DNA of 64,000 nucleotides, taken from assembly GCA_046726375.1 (NCBI GenBank), contig JBKPAJ010000075.1, forward strand, positions 10,077 to 74,076, in the 5' to 3' direction. Position 1 is the first letter of the stretch, and every line of letters starts with the position of its first letter. The notes beneath the pieces were generated by a model, which saw only the letters and a list, made by a program, of their open reading frames with translations, was not told the DNA's origin and did no database searches. Below are positions 1 through 8,361 of this stretch, one piece after another. Origin of the DNA: DASPWV01 sp046726375. GTDB taxonomy: Bacteria > Acidobacteriota > Vicinamibacteria > Vicinamibacterales > UBA2999. The position numbers and the translations under genes are program-made.

Positions 1-1
1 A

Positions 2-988
2 TATACCGACCGCGTGCTCGCACGCCTGCCGTCATACGAAGCGTCGTTTCGCGCATTCAGCAACCACGTCATTCTCGACGCGCCGCTTTCGGGCGATGCG
101 GCGCGCGACGGCACGAGTGTGTTGACCGCAATCCGGGAAGGTCGCATCTACACGACAATCGATGGTCTGGCTACGACCGGCGCGCTTGAAGCGAAGGCGC
201 TAGGTGGTTCGGCAGCCGCTCGCCCCGGCGAATACCTGCAGTCGGCGGAGCCGGTTGTCATCGAGGCTTCTCTTGCAGCACCCTCAGGAACGTCGCTCGT
301 GGTGCTTCGCGACGGCCAAACAATCTTCGATTCGGTGACGAACGAGGCGCGAATTGAGGTCGGCAACAATCCGGCTGTGTATCGTGTTGAGGCGCGACTT
401 GCGAGTGGTGCTGGCGTTCCGCCAGTGCCGTGGCTGCTCACGAATCCGATCTATGTCAACCTCCGACCCGCGCACGCCGCAGCGCCGGCGCCGCACCCGG
501 CGGAACCGACGGAGCGCACGCCGCTCGCAACACAGGATGTGAGCACCGAGTCGAGCCCCGACTCCATCAGCGTTGTGTCGCCGGCGGTCTTGAACAGCGG
601 AGTTCCCGTGATTTCCTGGCGGCTTGCGCTCGCCGATGGACGCGACGGATCCCAGTTTGCCGCCATTTCGCTGCCATCGGGTTCGTCGTTGTCCGCGCAT
701 ACAGGTCTGCAGATCCGGGCGCGCGCTGATCGCCAGATGCGCGTGTGGGTGCAGCTGCGCGTCCCCGAGTCGCACGGACTCCGCCGCTGGTCGAACTCGT
801 TTTACGTCGGCCCGGAGTTGCAGACGGTTGATTTGAAGTTTGCCGATTTTCTACCGGTTGCAGGAGAGCCATCCGAGAAGCCCCCGCTCAACGACATCGA
901 TCGTGTGCTGCTCGTCGTCGATACCGTGAACGCCCTGCCAGGCACGGCTGCCACGGTGTCGATTGCGAATATGTGGCTGACGCGATGA
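2..988 (+). CDS. C-terminal part of a PHP-like metallohydrolase family protein (5' truncated by window)
   Basis: The frame is open from base 2, so the gene begins upstream of the window; an internal GTG at 14 is not a convincing start. The first ~55 residues (SNHVILDAPLSG, then AIREGRIYTTIDGL) resemble the end of the PHP/CehA-like metallophosphoesterase fold seen in many acidobacterial secreted proteins. A beta-rich middle segment and an Ala/Pro/Thr-rich linker (about residues 150-185) follow. The last ~135 residues (VWVQLRVPES, RWSNSFYVG) look like a jelly-roll carbohydrate-binding-like module. The metal ligands would lie upstream and cannot be seen. The hydrolase assignment is an inference from the tail only; an unknown beta-sandwich protein is the alternative. 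It converges on the small membrane gene at 1004-1240, with 15 bp between them. Confidence 0.5.
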   Translation, partial: YTDRVLARLPSYEASFRAFSNHVILDAPLSGDAARDGTSVLTAIREGRIYTTIDGLATTGALEAKALGGSAAARPGEYLQSAEPVVIEASLAAPSGTSLVVLRDGQTIFDSVTNEARIEVGNNPAVYRVEARLASGAGVPPVPWLLTNPIYVNLRPAHAAAPAPHPAEPTERTPLATQDVSTESSPDSISVVSPAVLNSGVPVISWRLALADGRDGSQFAAISLPSGSSLSAHTGLQIRARADRQMRVWVQLRVPESHGLRRWSNSFYVGPELQTVDLKFADFLPVAGEPSEKPPLNDIDRVLLVVDTVNALPGTAATVSIANMWLTR

Positions 989-1003
989 GGAAGGCGGCGC
1001 AGG

Positions 1004-1240
1004 TTAACTCTGTTCGTAGCGCTTGCTCACATCCCAGATGATCGTGGCGATGCCCGTCGCGAGCAGACCGCCTGCTACGCCAAGGACAATCAGCGCGTCA
1101 CGCTGGGCCTCCGTACCGTAGCCACCGCCTTCGAGCACACCCGCCAGGCGGAAAAATCCGTACACGATCGCGACCACCGCCGACACACATAAAAGCAAAC
1201 CGATCACGAATCGAACGATCGAACCGCGCCTCTGCGTCAT
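1004..1240 (-). CDS. Small two-TM membrane protein, translationally coupled to lptFG
   Basis: A 78-residue protein starts at the ATG in MTQRRGSIVRF. Two hydrophobic stretches are visible, roughly residues 10-30 (FVIGLLLCVSAVVAIVYGFF) and 47-66 (ALIVLGVAGGLLATGIATII), and the tail is charged (KRYEQS). Its ATG overlaps the TGA of the LptF-LptG gene (ATGA, 1237-1240), which argues for translational coupling and a shared transcript. The frame stays open further upstream into lptFG, but that extension lies inside the permease gene and is rejected. I recognise no family. The context suggests an inner-membrane accessory of LPS export, but this is inference only. Confidence 0.6.
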   Translation of the reverse strand: MTQRRGSIVRFVIGLLLCVSAVVAIVYGFFRLAGVLEGGGYGTEAQRDALIVLGVAGGLLATGIATIIWDVSKRYEQS

Positions 1241-3591
1241 GTGCGTACCGTGAGCAACAGGTAGGCAGCGGCGGCGCCGAAAATCAAGTTCGGCGCCCAC
1301 GCGGCGAGCGATGGAGGCACGAGACCGCCGGCGCCGAGCGCTGCGAAGATGCTGATCGTCGTCCAATACACGAGCGCGAGCACGATGCCCGCGCCGATCC
1401 CATACATTGCCCCGCGCCGACCGGTCGTCACCGCGAATGGCACGGCGATTAGCGTCATGATCACAGTCACGAACGGAAACGCGACTTTGCGTTGCAGCTC
1501 GACCTGATATTCCAGAACGTTGTAGCCGCGCTCAACCAGGCCGCGGATGTATTCCCGCAGGTCGGCGAAGTTCATACGCTGCGGTTCCGGCGCTTCGGTG
1601 ACGAAATGCGCGGCCGGCTTGAGCGCGAGCCGCGCGGTTTCGAACGGCGCATAGCGTTTGACGTCCTGCCCGGCGAAATCGCGTTGCCAGCCGGCACGCG
1701 CAACCCACCCAGCAGGGTTCCCCGCACGCGGCAAAAAACTCGCCTGGCTGGCATACGTGCGCCGTTTCAATGCGTGAGTTGCCGGGTCGAACTCGAATAC
1801 GGACAAGGCGTTCAACTCGCGCTTGTTGGGGTCGAAATAATCGTAGTGATACATCTCATCGTCACCGCCCATCAGCCACTTCCGATTGCTGAGCACGTCG
1901 AACGTCTGGGGCGAGCCGCCTTTGATGATGTGATCGAGATAGTCCGCTCGCCGATTGGTGAGAGCGAGCACACGTTCTTCGAATCCAAAGAGCACGGCCC
2001 CAGCCGTCAGTCCGAAGAGCAGCAGCGGCACTGCCGTGCGATACAGACTGACGCCGCAGGCGCGCATGACGATGAGCTCGCTGCTTTTCGTCAACAGCCC
2101 CACCGTGACGATTGCGGCCAAAAGCACCGAGATCGCGAGGATGTAATACAGATACTTCGGCGTGGACCACGCGAGGAACTCGACGATCATGCCGAGCGAC
2201 ACCTGGCCCTTGAACCACTTGTCCGACTTGTCGATGAACGTGGACAGATAGAACAAGCCCAACATGCCCGCAACCGACATGCCAAGCACGCGCGTGTAGA
2301 GGCGCGCGACGTATAAGTCGAGAAGGTTCGGCCGCGGAATCTCGAAGTGCGGGACGCGAAGTACGAGCACAACACGTGGCGCTTGGTTCTGCGCACCGAG
2401 CACCGTTGCAACCTCGGTGCCTGACTCAGCGGCGATCGCGGGCTTACGCCACAGCCATCGCAGCACTGGCAGCGTGATCCGAATCGGCTCCTCGGCGCCG
2501 CGTACGCGCGTCCACAGGAAAAACACACCAGCAAGCCCGATGAAGATATTCGGAAGCCACATCGCCAGCCATGCCGGCAACAGCGCGCCCTTGGTCATCG
2601 CGTGCGCGGTGTACATGATCACGTAGTAAGCGAAGATGACCACGATGCCGACGACGAAGCTCGCGAATTTGCCATCACGCCGGTTGCTGAGACCGAGACC
2701 AACACCTACCAGCGCGAAGACGAAGCAGGCAACTGGGATCGAGAACTTCTTGTGAATCTCGATGATTTGGTTGTGCGCCGAGCGGCCGCGGCCTTCATTC
2801 TCCGCCCGCTTTTCCTGGAGCTCTGAAACCGACAGCTCGCGATCGCCCCGCGCCGGGCCCGTGCGCGGGAAAACCGTTTCCGGGTTGAGGCTCAGCACCA
2901 TCTGCTGAAAGCGCACGACCTCGTAGGTTGAAGGGTCGGCGGCCGTCGTTGTGTGGCGCGTTCCTTCCTCGAGCACCATCTCGATCGTTCTCTTGGCGCG
3001 ATCGACCACCATGCGTCCGCGCCTGGCGATAAAGATGTCGGGATGCGCAGGGTTCTTCGTGTTCGCGGCAAACACGTCCTGCCACCCGCCGCCCTGCGGA
3101 ATCTCACGTACGTAGAGGACGGTGTCCGGGAAGTCTTCGAAGAACTCGCGCGCGCGCGCCTGTCCCTCGGCGCGATCAGCGACGATGCGCAACGTGATTT
3201 CGCGGTAGTTCTGGTTTTCGTTGGGGATGAGCTCGAGCATCACCCAGAGAGTGGCCGCGAGGCAGACCAGGGAAAACGCAATCACGGGCCGTAACAGGCG
3301 GTACGGGCTGACGCCGCACGCCATGAGGACGACGATCTCGCGATCCCCGGAAAGCCTGCCCAACGCGACGAGGATGGCGAGCAGAAACGCCATCGGAATC
3401 GTCAGGCCGAGCGCCTGTGGCACCAGCGTGGCCGTGAGGCGCAGCAGCGTGGGCCACGGCACGCCCTTGGAGATCAGCTGTTCGGCCATCTCCAGGATGA
3501 AAGGGATAATCAGAATGAACGTGAAGACGAGCAGCGCGATGGCGAACGGGGGAAGAATCTCCCGGACAATGTAGCGGTCGATCAGCTTCAT
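1237..3591 (-). CDS. lptF-lptG: Fused LptF-LptG LPS-export permease
   Basis: A single 784-residue polypeptide carries two complete YjgP/YjgQ permease units in series. The first (about 1-370) opens with MKLIDRYIVREILPPF and contains the membrane motif VVLMACGVSPYRLLRP. The second (about 405-784) opens with LLDLYVARLYTRVLG and contains the equivalent LIVMRACGVSLYRTAVP. Each has the family order of TM helices, a periplasmic jelly-roll and further TM helices. In most Gram-negatives LptF and LptG are separate ~360-residue proteins that pair around an LptB dimer, so this gene encodes the heterodimer as one chain. ATG 3591 is preferred over an upstream in-frame TTG at 3603. LptB and the LptC/LptA protein are encoded at 24.8-27.6 kb. 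The GH57 gene diverges 21 bp away. Confidence 0.92.
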   Translation of the reverse strand: MKLIDRYIVREILPPFAIALLVFTFILIIPFILEMAEQLISKGVPWPTLLRLTATLVPQALGLTIPMAFLLAILVALGRLSGDREIVVLMACGVSPYRLLRPVIAFSLVCLAATLWVMLELIPNENQNYREITLRIVADRAEGQARAREFFEDFPDTVLYVREIPQGGGWQDVFAANTKNPAHPDIFIARRGRMVVDRAKRTIEMVLEEGTRHTTTAADPSTYEVVRFQQMVLSLNPETVFPRTGPARGDRELSVSELQEKRAENEGRGRSAHNQIIEIHKKFSIPVACFVFALVGVGLGLSNRRDGKFASFVVGIVVIFAYYVIMYTAHAMTKGALLPAWLAMWLPNIFIGLAGVFFLWTRVRGAEEPIRITLPVLRWLWRKPAIAAESGTEVATVLGAQNQAPRVVLVLRVPHFEIPRPNLLDLYVARLYTRVLGMSVAGMLGLFYLSTFIDKSDKWFKGQVSLGMIVEFLAWSTPKYLYYILAISVLLAAIVTVGLLTKSSELIVMRACGVSLYRTAVPLLLFGLTAGAVLFGFEERVLALTNRRADYLDHIIKGGSPQTFDVLSNRKWLMGGDDEMYHYDYFDPNKRELNALSVFEFDPATHALKRRTYASQASFLPRAGNPAGWVARAGWQRDFAGQDVKRYAPFETARLALKPAAHFVTEAPEPQRMNFADLREYIRGLVERGYNVLEYQVELQRKVAFPFVTVIMTLIAVPFAVTTGRRGAMYGIGAGIVLALVYWTTISIFAALGAGGLVPPSLAAWAPNLIFGAAAAYLLLTVRT

Positions 3592-3612
3592 CGCGTTTCC
3601 CAATTATCGCCT

Positions 3613-5697
3613 ATGGTCAAGCTCGCCATCCTCTGGCACATGCACCAACCGAACTACGAAGACGTCGTAACGGGCAAGCACATCCTGCCCTGGGTTCGGC
3701 TGCACGCGATCAAGGATTACGTCGGCATGGTCGAACTGCTCGAGGAATTCCCGGGCATTCGCGTGACATTCAACCTTGTACCCTCGCTCCTCGTCCAGTT
3801 GCAGGCATTCGCGGAGGAGCGTGCCCGGGATCGGCACCTCGAAATCGGGCTCAAGCCGGCCGAGGGCCTCGACGCCGACGAGCGCGCGTTTTTGATCGCC
3901 AACGGCTTTCACGCCTCCGAGCCTCGGATGATTCGCCCCTACGCGAGGTATGCCGAGTTGTACGCTCGCCGTGCGAGCGTCGCCGCGTTCACCGTCGAAG
4001 ACCTGCGCGATCTCCAGGTGTGGCACAAGCTTGCGTGGATGGACGCCGATTGGATGGAGCGCGATGCGCGTCTCGCCGCGCTTGTCAAAAAGGGGAGACT
4101 CTTCACCGAGAATGACAAGCTCGTGCTCCGCGAGGTCGAACTCGAGCTGGTCCGCCGCGTCATCCCGTCGTATGCCGCCGCGACCGCCCGCAAACAGGTC
4201 GAGCTGTCGACCTCGCCGTTCTATCACCCAATCCTTCCGTTGCTGTGCGACACCGATGTGCATTTGCGCGCCCACCCGCACTCGGCGCTGCCGCGTACGT
4301 TGTTTCGATGGCCTGCCGATGGACGCACGCAGCTTGCGCGCGCCACTGCGCTGCACGCGCAGCACTTTGGTGATCCGCCGCGAGGAATTTGGCCGTCTGA
4401 AGGGTCGGTGTCGGACGCCGCGGTACGACTGATTGCGGACACCGGGGTGTCCTGGACTGCAACCGACGAAGGGATCCTTGCACGGTCGCTTGGTCAGAGT
4501 CTTTCGGCCGACGCGTTGTATCGGCCGTATGAAGTGGGCGAACCGGCCAGGCCGCTGCGCTGTTTGTTTCGCGATCACGGCCTTTCCGACTTGATCGGCT
4601 TCTCGTATCAATCGTGGGACGCGGAAGCCGCGGCAGAGGACTTCGTCCGGCGCGTAGAGGACGCGGGGCGCCGTTTTTCCGATAGCGGCGCGAAAGACGA
4701 CGCGACTGTCAGCGTGATTCTGGACGGCGAGAATGCCTGGGAGCACTACCCGGGCGGTGGCCGGCCGTTCCTGCGCGCGCTCTATCGCCGGCTGCAGCGA
4801 TCGCCGGATGTCCGCACCGTCACGATGTCGGAGGCGGCTGCCGGACCAGCCCGGCGGCTCGAATCGGTGTTTCCAGGATCGTGGATCAACAGCGATTTCT
4901 ATATTTGGGCCGGGCACCCCGACGACCATCGGGCATGGGCGCAGCTTGCGGCGGCCCGGCAGGCGTATGACGCCCACGCTGCGCTGGCGCCGGCGCCCGA
5001 TCGCGACCGCGCGCTGGAGGAGTTGCTGATCGCCGAAGGCAGCGACTGGTTCTGGTGGTACGGCGACGACCACTCGTCCGACCACGATAGCGAGTTCGAC
5101 GATCTCTTTCGCCGGCACGTGCGCAATGTCTACGGCGCGTTGCAGCTGCCGGTGCCGGATGCGCTTTACGCGAGCAACATCTCGACCGCGGCGCCTGCCG
5201 GCCCACTGCGCCCGCGCGCGTTTATCGCGCCCGTCATCGATGGGGAAGTCACCGGGTTCGCGGAGTGGTCGGCCGGCGTGGCGGCCGTTCTCGGCGCCGG
5301 CGGCGGGACGATGCATCGCGTGGCGAGCGAGCTGGTGCAATCGTTGATGCTCGGTGTCAGCCGTACGGAAGTGTTCATACGAATCGATGGGGCGAGCCTG
5401 GCTGAAGGCCTGGCGGCCGGCAGCCACGGACTGGCGATTTTGATCGGCGGCGCGCAGCCGCGACGCATCGAGCTCGTGCCGCATCCCAACGGCGATGGCA
5501 TCCGCGTCGCCGTGGGGCGGATTGTCGAAGCGGCGCTGGGGTTCGACGCTCTCGGCGCCCGCACTGGGGACCGGTTGACGCTCGCCGTTCTGGTCACCGA
5601 TCGTGCCGGGCACGTCGTCGAACAGCATCCGTCGGCGGCGGCAATCGAAATCGAAGTGCCCGGGGCCGATCTGGAGGCGCTTAACTGGACCGTCTGA
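3613..5697 (+). CDS. Glycoside hydrolase family 57 protein (alpha-amylase/glucanotransferase type)
   Basis: This 694-residue protein opens with VKLAILWHMHQPNYED, the hallmark first GH57 block. GIWPSEGS fits the block with the catalytic nucleophile (Glu263), and LDGENAWEHY fits the block with the acid/base Asp (Asp371). HMHQP sits at residues 9-13. GH57 enzymes act on alpha-glucans such as glycogen, starch and maltodextrins by a retaining mechanism. No signal peptide is seen, so a cytoplasmic role in storage-glucan metabolism is likely. Exact specificity (amylase, 4-alpha-glucanotransferase or branching enzyme) cannot be read from the sequence. The C-terminal third is beta-rich. It stands alone, divergent from lptFG. 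A very long antisense frame across it is a codon-bias artefact. Confidence 0.9.
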   Translation: MVKLAILWHMHQPNYEDVVTGKHILPWVRLHAIKDYVGMVELLEEFPGIRVTFNLVPSLLVQLQAFAEERARDRHLEIGLKPAEGLDADERAFLIANGFHASEPRMIRPYARYAELYARRASVAAFTVEDLRDLQVWHKLAWMDADWMERDARLAALVKKGRLFTENDKLVLREVELELVRRVIPSYAAATARKQVELSTSPFYHPILPLLCDTDVHLRAHPHSALPRTLFRWPADGRTQLARATALHAQHFGDPPRGIWPSEGSVSDAAVRLIADTGVSWTATDEGILARSLGQSLSADALYRPYEVGEPARPLRCLFRDHGLSDLIGFSYQSWDAEAAAEDFVRRVEDAGRRFSDSGAKDDATVSVILDGENAWEHYPGGGRPFLRALYRRLQRSPDVRTVTMSEAAAGPARRLESVFPGSWINSDFYIWAGHPDDHRAWAQLAAARQAYDAHAALAPAPDRDRALEELLIAEGSDWFWWYGDDHSSDHDSEFDDLFRRHVRNVYGALQLPVPDALYASNISTAAPAGPLRPRAFIAPVIDGEVTGFAEWSAGVAAVLGAGGGTMHRVASELVQSLMLGVSRTEVFIRIDGASLAEGLAAGSHGLAILIGGAQPRRIELVPHPNGDGIRVAVGRIVEAALGFDALGARTGDRLTLAVLVTDRAGHVVEQHPSAAAIEIEVPGADLEALNWTV

Positions 5698-6083
5698 GGA
5701 GCCCCCACGCTGCTCACGAAGCTCCTTGGCAGCAGTTCCCCCGAGCGTTCCCGATAGTTCGCGTGGGGTTCCTCGCGCGCTCCTCGCGGTGGGTCACCGA
5801 GAGACCTTCCGCGTTGCGCGGTTGAATTCGGTTATCTGCCCGCGGTAGGGTTCCGCAAACCTTCAACAGGCGCCATTCCGGGCCTATTTGCCGTGAGTCT
5901 GATAATAGGTGTTATGTTAACTTGACGCTGCTGGGTTCGCATGGCATTTCGCGGGGCGTCGCGCACCCTCACCCCAGTGCCTTCGTGTAGCGGGCGAACG
6001 TCGGTCTGATATCGGGCCGCGGGCGCGCCGAACCTCGCTTCCCGGAGCGAGCGGAGCGAGTCGAAGCAGCGACGCCTTCGCGT
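5698..6083. other. Intergenic region between the GH57 gene and parB
   Basis: This gap lies between the 3' ends of the convergent GH57 and parB genes. No plausible gene or RNA is seen. It contains a short direct repeat of GGAGCGAG near 6043-6060, next to the parB end. It also holds an AT-richer patch around 5895-5930 that might hold a promoter, but no clear pair of boxes was found. No parS-like site is present. Confidence 0.5.
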
Positions 6084-6905
6084 TCAGCCCTTCTTCCGCA
6101 GCTCCGCGATGATGGCCTGCAGCGCCTCAATAATCTCGTCCTTCGATGCGCTGCGCTTGTTGAAGCTCAAACGAAGGTTGAACGTCTTGTCCTGCGGCTT
6201 GAAGTTGAACGTGAATGACTTCGGCCGGCCGGCTTTCGGTGTCTGCGTCTCCTTGCGCACCTGCTCGCGCGTCGCGCCGCCCTGGCTGGCGATCTTTTCC
6301 ACGAGGGCCAGCATCTTGGCCAGGTCGCCCTGACGCACGATTTGCAGCAACAGCGACTTGTTGGTGATATCTGCCAGCCGGCAGACTTTGCGGACTTCCG
6401 CCGGCATGTTGTGCAGCGTCAGCGACTCGGTAATCGACGTTCGCGACTTGCCGAGACGTTTGGCCAGGTCCTCGTGCGTGTAGCCGCAGCGTTGCGCGAG
6501 GCTGTGCATGGCTTCGGATTCTTCGAACGGCGTCAGGTCCTTGCGCTGGATGTTCTCGACGAGCGCAAGCTCCAGCATCTCAGTGTCGTCGACGTCGCGC
6601 ACCACCCCCGGGATCTCGTGCAGTCCCGCCTGAATCGCCGCGTGATACCTTCGTTCGCCAGCGATGATCTGATACCGCGATCCCCGCTGCCGCAGCACAA
6701 GCGGCTCGATAATCCCTTTTTCGGTGATCGACGCGATGAGCTCGGACAAGTCGCCCATGGCCTGGCGCGGCTGGTCGGGATTGGGGTCGATCAGGTCGAT
6801 CGGCACCATGCGGCCGACCGGCGTGCCGGCCGACGCGGCGAGGGTCTCCACGTAATGCGCGTCGTGGCGCATTCGCAGCGTGTCGGGCAAGCCTCGCTTA
6901 GGCAC
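6084..6905 (-). CDS. parB: ParB-family chromosome partitioning protein
   Basis: This 273-residue protein contains the ParB N-terminal CTP-binding fold, with PNPDQPRQ at about 41-48 and GERRYHAA at 83-90. An HTH region follows (YTHEDLAKRLGKSRTSITES), then a basic C-terminal part with an FNFKPQDKTFNLRLSF segment. ParB binds parS sites, slides as a CTP-dependent clamp and stimulates the ParA ATPase. The GTG start at 6905 overlaps the end of parA by 8 bp and is preceded by AGGAGG with 9-nt spacing, which fixes the start. Unlike many bacteria, the pair is not beside rsmG/mnmG here. The C-terminal domain is not the textbook Spo0J dimerisation domain, so a partition-like regulator cannot be excluded. 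Confidence 0.88.
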   Translation of the reverse strand: MPKRGLPDTLRMRHDAHYVETLAASAGTPVGRMVPIDLIDPNPDQPRQAMGDLSELIASITEKGIIEPLVLRQRGSRYQIIAGERRYHAAIQAGLHEIPGVVRDVDDTEMLELALVENIQRKDLTPFEESEAMHSLAQRCGYTHEDLAKRLGKSRTSITESLTLHNMPAEVRKVCRLADITNKSLLLQIVRQGDLAKMLALVEKIASQGGATREQVRKETQTPKAGRPKSFTFNFKPQDKTFNLRLSFNKRSASKDEIIEALQAIIAELRKKG

Positions 6906-7653
6906 GATCCATTACCTCCTCGCACAGGCTGTAGTATTCGGTCGCGCCGCTCGAATCGGGCGCGAACGTAAAAATTGATTCGCGGTACGCCGGGCTTTCC
7001 TCCAGCCGCACGCTCTTGCTGATTACGGTTCTGAACACTTTGTCGCCAAACACTTTCTTGATTTGTTCTCGGATGTCACGCCCGAGCGCGGTCCGACGAT
7101 CATGCATCGTGATCACGACGCCGAGAATGCGCAATTCCGGATTGGGGCGCTGCCGCACCTTTTCAATCGTTTCGAGCAGGTCGTCGGTGCCTTCGAGCGC
7201 GAAGTACGACGACTGGATGGGAATGAGCAAATGGGTCGCGGCGACGAGCGCGTTGACGGTCAAGAGCCCCAGCGCCGGCGGGCAGTCAATCACGACGTGC
7301 TGGTATTCCTTCTTGAGCGCCTTGAGTTGATCCTTCAGGCGGAACGGCGCGTCGAGCTCGCCCGTCATGCGCGCCTCGAGCTTGGCGAGGGCGATGCGCG
7401 CCGGCGCCACCGCCAACTGCGGCAGCGTCGTCGGCTTGACGATGCTGCCGAGCGTGGTCGCGGGATCGACGAAGACGTCGTACATGCTCTTTTCGATCGC
7501 GCGCAGATCGACGAACGACATGCTGCTGTTCGCTTGCGGATCGAGATCGACGAGCAACGTTTTCTTGCTGCGCAGCGCCAGCGCCGCAGCGAGGTTGATG
7601 GCAGTCGTCGTCTTACCGACGCCGCCTTTCTGGTTGGCGATCGCGAGAATCAT
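6898..7653 (-). CDS. parA: ParA-family partition ATPase (Soj-like)
   Basis: A 251-residue deviant-Walker ATPase: KGGVGKTT at about 9-16 with the signature lysine, LVDLDPQANSS for Walker A', and VVIDCPPALGLLT for Walker B. Members dimerise on ATP, bind the nucleoid non-specifically and drive segregation of ParB-bound cargo. It lies upstream of parB in the same operon, with an 8-bp overlap. The ATG at 7653 directly precedes ILAIANQKGG, the normal family beginning. The 130 bp upstream hold nothing recognisable before the TTTGGAGA-type inverted array at 7787-7877. Confidence 0.92.
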   Translation of the reverse strand: MILAIANQKGGVGKTTTAINLAAALALRSKKTLLVDLDPQANSSMSFVDLRAIEKSMYDVFVDPATTLGSIVKPTTLPQLAVAPARIALAKLEARMTGELDAPFRLKDQLKALKKEYQHVVIDCPPALGLLTVNALVAATHLLIPIQSSYFALEGTDDLLETIEKVRQRPNPELRILGVVITMHDRRTALGRDIREQIKKVFGDKVFRTVISKSVRLEESPAYRESIFTFAPDSSGATEYYSLCEEVMDRA

Positions 7654-7786
7654 GCAAGGTGCGGTGCGCTGGGAGGGACGCGCAGGGATTGTATGTCGGC
7701 TGCGGAATTTCGCACAAGCGCGCGAGGTAACGTATTGGACGGTGGAGAGTTGCAGAAATTGTCGGCCGGCCGACGGGTGAACGTCC

Positions 7787-7877
7787 GAATTTAGAGATTT
7801 GGAGATTTGGAGATTTGGAGATGATTTGGAGATCTCCAGTTGCCTCCAAATCCCCAGATCTCGAGATCTCCAAATTC
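7787..7877. repeat. TTTGGAGA-type inverted array, locus 1
   Basis: The left arm holds four direct copies of an 8-9 bp unit (GAGATTTG...), and the right arm holds the inverted counterpart (CTCCAAAT, CCCCAGATC, CTCCAAATTC). The outermost bases are GAATTT and AAATTC, so the whole can fold into one hairpin. Read on the minus strand from 7879 it begins GTGAATTTGGAGATC, where the TGA is the stop codon of the bifunctional-nuclease gene. The first 36 bases of that edge match 17507-17542 on the plus strand with one mismatch. The array lies between the bfn 3' end and the parA 5' region. Confidence 0.85.
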
Positions 7878-8361
7878 ACATCTTGTACTTCCCCATCTCC
7901 TCGGGGTCGAGCGACTCGAGCCACTGCTGCAACCGATCCGAATCCTGCTTCTCGTTGCTGAAGTCCACGCTCTTCGCGTTGTCGATCACTTTCTCGTCGA
8001 CGAGGATCGGCGCACGCGTGCGGAGCGCGAGCGCGATCGCATCGCTTGGCCGCGCGTCGATCGCCACCGGACCGGCGGCGGTCTGCAAATGGATCAGCGC
8101 GTAGAAGGTGTTCTCCTTGAGATCGCACACGACGATCCGCACGACCGCCGCCTGGAGATCCTGGATCACGTTGCGCAGCAGATCGTGCGTCATCGGACGC
8201 GGCGTCTGGATGTTCTCGATCTGGAGCGCGATCGCATTGGCCTCGAAGATGCCGACCCAGATCGGCAGCACCTTCTGACCGTCCTGATCGCGCAGGATGA
8301 TGATGGGCATGTTGGTGATGGGATCGACCATCAACCCTTTGATCGTCATCTCGATCAGCAT
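7876..8361 (-). CDS. Bifunctional nuclease (BFN/DUF151) family protein
   Basis: This 161-residue protein matches the BFN family throughout: MTIKGLMVDP at the start, MPIIILRD, LPIWVGIFEA, RPMTHDLL and the DARPSDAIALALR block. Plant homologues have reported DNase/RNase activity; in bacteria the domain is widespread and its role is poorly defined. A C-terminal acidic tail (DRLQQWLESLDPEEMGKYKM) is also typical. The gene overlaps the 3' end of miaB by 7 bp, so the two are coupled. Its TGA stop is the first element of the hairpin array at 7787-7877. The start at 8361 is the likeliest; an internal ATG ten bases in is possible. Confidence 0.88.
   Translation of the reverse strand: MLIEMTIKGLMVDPITNMPIIILRDQDGQKVLPIWVGIFEANAIALQIENIQTPRPMTHDLLRNVIQDLQAAVVRIVVCDLKENTFYALIHLQTAAGPVAIDARPSDAIALALRTRAPILVDEKVIDNAKSVDFSNEKQDSDRLQQWLESLDPEEMGKYKM

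Noticed and set aside
3604..5628. Very long antisense open frame over the GH57 gene
   Set aside because: It is Arg/His/Gln-rich, has no recognisable family and mirrors a clear GH57 enzyme. High GC with strong codon bias creates such frames.
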